NCBI GenBank assembly: GCA_031263435.1 | Contig: JAISFT010000141.1 | Coordinates: 1 to 14,031 of the forward strand | Length of the DNA: 14,031 bases | DNA from: Treponema sp. | GTDB taxonomy: Bacteria > Spirochaetota > Spirochaetia > Treponematales > Breznakiellaceae | Direction of reading: 5' to 3' | Shown here: piece by piece, positions 13,248 to 14,031 of the stretch | How positions within the stretch are numbered: position 1 is the first letter of the stretch | Layout of the letters: each line of letters starts with the position of its first letter | Notes under the pieces: generated by a model | What the model was told of the DNA's origin: nothing | Databases searched by the model: none | Seen by the model: only the letters and a program-made list of their open reading frames with translations | Position numbers and translations under genes: made by a program

Positions 13248-13275
13248 AATAAGCCATAGTAAATAAGGCATAGTA
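13248..13275 (+). repeat. Tandem 14-base repeat between gamma and beta genes
   Basis: AATAAGCCATAGTA (13248-13261) is followed directly by AATAAGGCATAGTA (13262-13275), two head-to-tail copies with one mismatch. It lies in the 79-base gap between atpG and atpD. It could be slippage, or a paired binding site; its sequence does not resemble a promoter. Confidence 0.7.
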
Positions 13276-13276
13276 A

Positions 13277-14031
<755 letters not shown>

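Overview
The window is about 14 kb of protein-coding bacterial DNA, rich in G+C, from a cell with a Gram-negative-type envelope. Every gene from the middle to the right edge lies on the + strand. Gene style and content (a long FlhG-like ATPase, a WecG-like protein paired with a CtpA protease, an RsbRD_N-type sensor beside an F-type ATP synthase operon, palindrome-rich spacers) would fit a spirochaete related to gut treponemes. That assignment is an impression and the window alone does not prove it.

Layout, left to right. (1) 1-1769: the end of a GntR/YtrA-type repressor, an ABC ATPase and a six-helix permease, overlapping by 8 bases at each junction, which makes one self-regulated transporter operon. 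(2) 1770-1894: a short spacer with two hairpins. (3) 1895-3516, minus strand: a small membrane protein translationally coupled (TGATG overlap) to a MinD/FlhG-like ATPase with a C-terminal coiled coil. (4) 3517-3607: a divergent promoter region. Both outward promoters appear to place transcription start on, or one base before, the start codon. (5) 3608-5856: an S41 C-terminal processing protease followed 11 bases later by a degenerate WecG/TagA-family protein. (6) 5907-7776: a two-gene cassette of clearly lower G+C, RloA-like AAA ATPase plus RloB-like Toprim-type protein, matching the AbiL-type abortive-infection architecture. (7) 7777-8108: a gene-free stretch with six inverted repeats. (8) 8109-8624: an RsbRD_N-like stand-alone sensor domain. 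(9) 8652-14031: an F-type ATP synthase operon in classical order, a, c, b, delta, alpha, gamma, beta; the beta gene runs off the window.

The ATP synthase genes encode a complete membrane rotor-stator set and most of F1. The c subunit lacks the sodium-coordinating side chains of Na+-type rings, so proton coupling is predicted. An extended -10 promoter in front of the c gene may raise its expression to match its high copy number in the ring. The rloAB cassette and its palindrome-rich flank look like an insertion between the protease/WecG block and the ATP synthase block, and are the most likely site of accessory, possibly undescribed, biology.
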